Origin: Maribacter sp. HTCC2170
Lineage (GTDB): Bacteria; Bacteroidota; Bacteroidia; Flavobacteriales; Flavobacteriaceae
Length of the DNA: 64,000 nt
Assembly: GCF_000153165.2 (NCBI RefSeq)
Contig: NC_014472.1
Location: 3,804,305 to 3,868,304 of the forward strand
Direction: 5' to 3'
Shown here one piece after another: positions 62,201 through 64,000 of the stretch (its first letter is position 1; the number at the start of each line of letters is the position of its first letter). Under the pieces are notes generated by a model. That model was not told the origin of the DNA. It did not search any database and saw nothing but the letters and a program-made list of their open reading frames with translations. A program made the translations under genes and the position numbers.

Positions 62201-64000
62201 TCCAACTGTACCGCATTATCTGCAATCTCAGCATTGGTAATGCCATCTGCAGCAACATCCAAAGTATATGGATCGCCTGTAGTGCCCGCTCCTGAACGTG
62301 TCAAGGTCGCATCAGTTCCATTTGTCACCTCATTTCCAATAACCGCATCAGCATCATTGACATTCAATGTAATCGAACTGCCATCATCAATGGAAATATT
62401 TCCAGCCGTACCATTTGTACTGATATCTTGATCATCATTATCCAAGGCACTAAAGTCTGCGGTTGCAGTTCCTCCATCTTCCAATTCAATGGTCAATGTA
62501 TTCGTTCCTGAATTGAATACCGTATTGGTATCGTTCAACTGTTGGTCATCCGTACTACCTGCTGCCAATTCGGCCAAGGCACCCTCTACTTCCGTAGCGG
62601 TGAAGTTGCCACCGGCATCCGTTATGTTTACTTCATTTGCTATCTGGTCATCCGTACTCACATATCCACTAAGATCAACGGTTCCACCATCCTCCAAGGT
62701 CAGGGTGTTACCCGCCAAGCTCAAGGCTTGGTCATCAGTACTGCCTGCTGCCAATTCGGCCAAGGCACCCTCTACTTCCGTAGCGGTAAAGTTGCCACCG
62801 GCATCCGTTATGTTCACTTCATTTGCTATCTGGTCATCCGTACTCACATATCCACTAAGATCAACGGTTCCACCATCCTCCAAGGTCAAGGTGTTACCCG
62901 CCAAGCTCAAGGCCTGGTCATCAGTGCTCACATATCCACTAAGGTCAACGGTTCCACCATCCTCTAAGGTCAAGGTGTTACCCGCCAAGCTCAAGGCCTG
63001 GTCATCAGTACTCACATATCCGCTAAGGTCAACAGTTCCACCATCCTCCAAGGTCAGAGTGTTACCCGCCAAGCTCAAGGCCTGGTCATCAGTACTACCT
63101 GCTGCCAATTCGGCCAAGGCACCCTCTACTTCCGTAGCGGTGAAGTTGCCACCGGCATCCGTTATGTTCACTTCATTTGCTATCTGGTCATCCGTACTTA
63201 CATATCCACTAAGGTCTACCGAGTTGCCATCGGCAATCGATAAGGTGTTACCGGACAAACTCAAGGTCTGGTCATCTGTGTCCGTATCATCCAAGTATCC
63301 ACTAAGATCAACAGTTCCACCATCCTCTAAGGTCAGGGTGTTACCCGCCAAGCTCAAGGCCTGGTCATCAGTACTGCCCGCTGCCAATTCGGCCAAGGCA
63401 CCCTCTACTTCCGTAGCGGTGAAGTTGCCACCGGCATCCGTTATGTTTACTTCATTTGCTATCTGGTCATCAGTACTTACATATCCACTAAGATCAACGG
63501 TTCCACCATCCTCTAAGGTCAAGGTGTTACCCGCCAAGCTCAAGGCCTGGTCATCAGTGCTCACATATCCACTAAGGTCTACCGAGTTGCCATCGGCAAT
63601 CGATAAGGTGTTACCGGCCAAACTCAAGGTCTGGTCATCTGTGTCCGTATCATCCAAGTATCCACTAAGGTCAACGGTTCCACCATCCTCCAAGGTCAAG
63701 GTGTTACCGGCCAAGCTCAAGGCCTGGTCGTCAGTACTCAAACCAGCACCATCTACCAGGATCCAATCCGATCCATCCCATTGCATGATTTGATCTGCAG
63801 ATGAACCATCTGCTATGTTTTCTAATCCTACGGCATTGTTCGCCAATTCTGTATTTGTAATGCCATTAGCAGAAACACCTAAAGTATAAGGACTTACTGT
63901 TGTCCCTGCCCCTGATCGCGTTAATGTGCCATCCGTTGCATTGGTCACTTCGTTTCCTATTACACCGTCATTTTCGGTAACGGTAACAGAACCTAAGTCT
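59215..64000 (-). CDS. giant modular repeat protein (N-terminus beyond window)
   Basis: At least 1,594 residues, open at the right edge. A GTG at 63948 is not a start, because the frame continues upstream through an exact copy of an internal hinge. Almost all of it is about 38 modules of three kinds: A (TDDQALSLAGNTLTLEDGG, then TVDLSGY), B (TDDQTLSLAGNTLSIADGN, then SVDLSGY) and C (ANEVNITDAGGNFTATEVEG, then ALAELAAG). By hand count there are about 20 A, 12 B and 6 C, with a hinge of about 230 residues between two blocks. The C-terminal 120 residues (SKAARIFYPPSIAVDASTIV and on) are a separate beta-rich domain without a T9SS sorting signal. Likely a surface fibre or adhesin; function inferred only. 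Confidence 0.85.
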   Translation of the reverse strand, partial: DLGSVTVTENDGVIGNEVTNATDGTLTRSGAGTTVSPYTLGVSANGITNTELANNAVGLENIADGSSADQIMQWDGSDWILVDGAGLSTDDQALSLAGNTLTLEDGGTVDLSGYLDDTDTDDQTLSLAGNTLSIADGNSVDLSGYVSTDDQALSLAGNTLTLEDGGTVDLSGYVSTDDQIANEVNITDAGGNFTATEVEGALAELAAGSTDDQALSLAGNTLTLEDGGTVDLSGYLDDTDTDDQTLSLSGNTLSIADGNSVDLSGYVSTDDQIANEVNITDAGGNFTATEVEGALAELAAGSTDDQALSLAGNTLTLEDGGTVDLSGYVSTDDQALSLAGNTLTLEDGGTVDLSGYVSTDDQALSLAGNTLTLEDGGTVDLSGYVSTDDQIANEVNITDAGGNFTATEVEGALAELAAGSTDDQALSLAGNTLTLEDGGTVDLSGYVSTDDQIANEVNITDAGGNFTATEVEGALAELAAGSTDDQQLNDTNTVFNSGTNTLTIELEDGGTATADFSALDNDDQDISTNGTAGNISIDDGSSITLNVNDADAVIGNEVTNGTDATLTRSGAGTTGDPYTLDVAADGITNAEIADNAVQLENIADGTADGQVMQWDNATSSWTLVDLGSVTVTENDGVIGNEVTNATDGTLTRSGAGTTVSPYTLGVSANGITNTELANNAVGLENIADGSSADQIMQWDGSDWILVDGAGLSTDDQALSLAGNTLTLEDGGTVDLSGYLDDTDTDDQTLSLAGNTLSIADGNSVDLSGYVSTDDQALSLAGNTLTLEDGGTVDLSGYVSTDDQIANEVNITDAGGNFTATEVEGALAELAAGSTDDQALSLAGNTLTLEDGGTVDLSGYLDDTDTDDQTLSLSGNTLSIADGNSVDLSGYVSTDDQALSLAGNTLTLEDGGTVDLSGYLDDTDTDDQTLSLAGNTLSIADGNSVDLSGYVSTDDQALSLAGNTLTLEDGGTVDLSGYLDDTDTDDQTLSLAGNTLSIADGNSVDLSGYVSTDDQALSLAGNTLTLEDGGTVDLSGYLDDTDTDDQTLSLAGNTLSIADGNSVDLSGYVSTDDQALSLAGNTLTLEDGGTVDLSGYVSTDDQALSLAGNTLTLEDGGTVDLSGYLDDTDTDDQTLSLAGNTLSIADGNSVDLSGYVSTDDQALSLAGNTLTLEDGGTVDLSGYLDDTDTDDQTLSLAGNTLSIADGNSVDLSGYVSTDDQALSLAGNTLTLEDGGTVDLSGYLDDTDTDDQTLSLAGNTLSIADGNSVDLSGYVSTDDQALSLAGNTLTLEDGGTVDLSGYLDDTDTDDQTLSLAGNTLSIADGNSVDLSGYVSTDDQALSLAGNTLTLEDGGTVDLSGYLDDTDTDDQTLSLAGNTLSIADGNSVDLSGYVSTDDQALSLAGNTLTLEDGGTVDLSGYVSTDDQIANEVNITDAGGNFTATEVEGALAELAAGSTDDQTASEVNSDTPVDVDGDGTTEATVEDVIQDIAPIVSKAARIFYPPSIAVDASTIVNNITIDLYQEYIDQFGTPTMASSGAPAAVPTYTKTELYYYVTFADPAVLNIDSIDADGVMQYDVVGTPPDYNSLINVVFVVK
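59640..61860 (-). repeat. C-terminal block of tandem modules (177-bp A+B unit, 354-bp higher-order unit)
   Basis: Inside the giant repeat gene. One A module (32 residues with the LDDTD linker) plus one B module (27 residues) makes a 177-bp unit; the same 24-base landmark recurs at 59828 and 60005. Alternating units carry linked synonymous markers (gataagg with tcatcagtgctc; gatagg with tcgtcagtactc), giving a 354-bp period from about 60001 to 60708. Confidence 0.85.
61328..62128 (-). repeat. 801-bp segment, copy 1 of a 1,872-bp-offset repeat
   Basis: This segment, covering modules B, A, C, A, B, A and the start of the hinge (SADQIMQWDGSDWILVDGAG), recurs at 63200-64000. By eye I find only two base differences. 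The offset (1,872 bp, 624 codons) keeps the frame, so a large in-frame duplication made both copies. Confidence 0.8.
62560..63730 (-). repeat. N-terminal block of tandem modules
   Basis: About 13 modules in the order (from the N-terminus) A B A C A B C A A A C A C. It is less regular than the C-terminal block: B modules are few, and C modules are frequent and similar to each other. Confidence 0.8.
63200..64000 (-). repeat. 801-bp segment, copy 2 of a 1,872-bp-offset repeat
   Basis: Second copy of the segment at 61328-62128, running into the window edge, so the true repeat may be longer. Differences seen: C to G near 63711 and A to G near 63730. Confidence 0.8.

Noticed and set aside
59640..63730. 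Periodic repeats as a CRISPR array or satellite
   Set aside because: The units are 177 bp, contiguous, in frame and coding, without spacer sequences.
59636..63793. Long plus-strand ORFs opposite the giant repeat gene (59636-60961, 60968-61921, 62489-63793)
   Set aside because: They are periodic shadows of the repeats: Pro/Ser/Lys-rich text repeated with the same 177-bp period, without start context or promoter. The minus-strand reading gives regular protein modules and a distinct C-terminal domain.
63946..63948. GTG at 63946-63948 as the start of the giant gene
   Set aside because: The frame is open upstream to the window edge and repeats an internal hinge in which the same GTG codes for Val.

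Overview
The window looks like a chromosomal segment of a marine-type member of the Flavobacteriaceae (phylum Bacteroidota). The evidence is the AT-rich sequence, the lack of Shine-Dalgarno sites, many promoters with the Bacteroidota -7 box TAnnTTTG, a type IX secretion (T9SS/gliding) sorting domain beside a PorP/SprF protein, a SusC-like outer-membrane receptor, a bacillithiol synthesis gene, and many families typical of the group (DUF2911, DUF3667, DUF4295, DUF4369, DUF5916, DUF6249). I see no rRNA, tRNA, insertion sequence, prophage or CRISPR array.

Layout. 1-6000: end of pyrG, a DUF3820 protein, a Tat-exported sugar isomerase-like protein, and a guaA / LysM-receptor protein / DUF922 protease operon. 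6-19 kb: mixed metabolic and envelope genes (PNPOx-like flavoprotein, PLP decarboxylase, bshC, exported M14 peptidase, DUF3667 membrane protein, GntP permease, rimO, serine hydrolase, DUF2911). 19-25 kb: a compact minus-strand housekeeping block (exonuclease, CarboxypepD-reg protein, FAH hydrolase, Hpt protein, cinA, then rpmB-rpmG-DUF4295 from a textbook promoter, a terminator, and ftsY). 25-38 kb: an exported barrel-like protein, a 2-oxoacid dehydrogenase E2, recR, a Na+/solute symporter, a CoA-binding protein with a 26-bp palindrome over its start codon, a TonB-type receptor with a complex leader, a FabH-type synthase, htpG, and a Tat-exported Gfo/Idh/MocA oxidoreductase. 38-46 kb: myo-inositol oxygenase with a sodium symporter, an ECF sigma factor with a likely anti-sigma partner, a MOSC protein, an AraC regulator overlapping an alkB gene broken by one in-frame stop, and an S1/P1 nuclease. 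46-56 kb: tandem DUF5916 barrel proteins with duplicated promoters, a HAD phosphatase, DUF819 and DUF4369 proteins, manA, queD-like and idi.

56.2-64.0 kb: a three-gene minus-strand surface locus. It consists of a giant protein of at least 1,594 residues built almost wholly from about 38 near-identical modules (truncated by the window edge), a 670-residue protein with cadherin/Ig-like domains, Ca-binding TSP3-like repeats and a T9SS type-B C-terminal sorting domain, and a PorP/SprF-family outer-membrane protein. This is the most unusual part of the window. At DNA level it has a 177-bp tandem unit, a 354-bp higher-order unit and an 801-bp segment repeated 1,872 bp away.

Other points to re-examine are the nonsense-interrupted alkB, the palindrome on the CoA-binding gene start, the orphan terminator and 10-16-10 inverted repeat ahead of the TonB-type receptor, the co-duplicated DUF5916 promoters, and a 36-residue basic small ORF. 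I did not find a clearly new defence or mobile system. All calls rest on reading the sequence and on family knowledge, without database searches.
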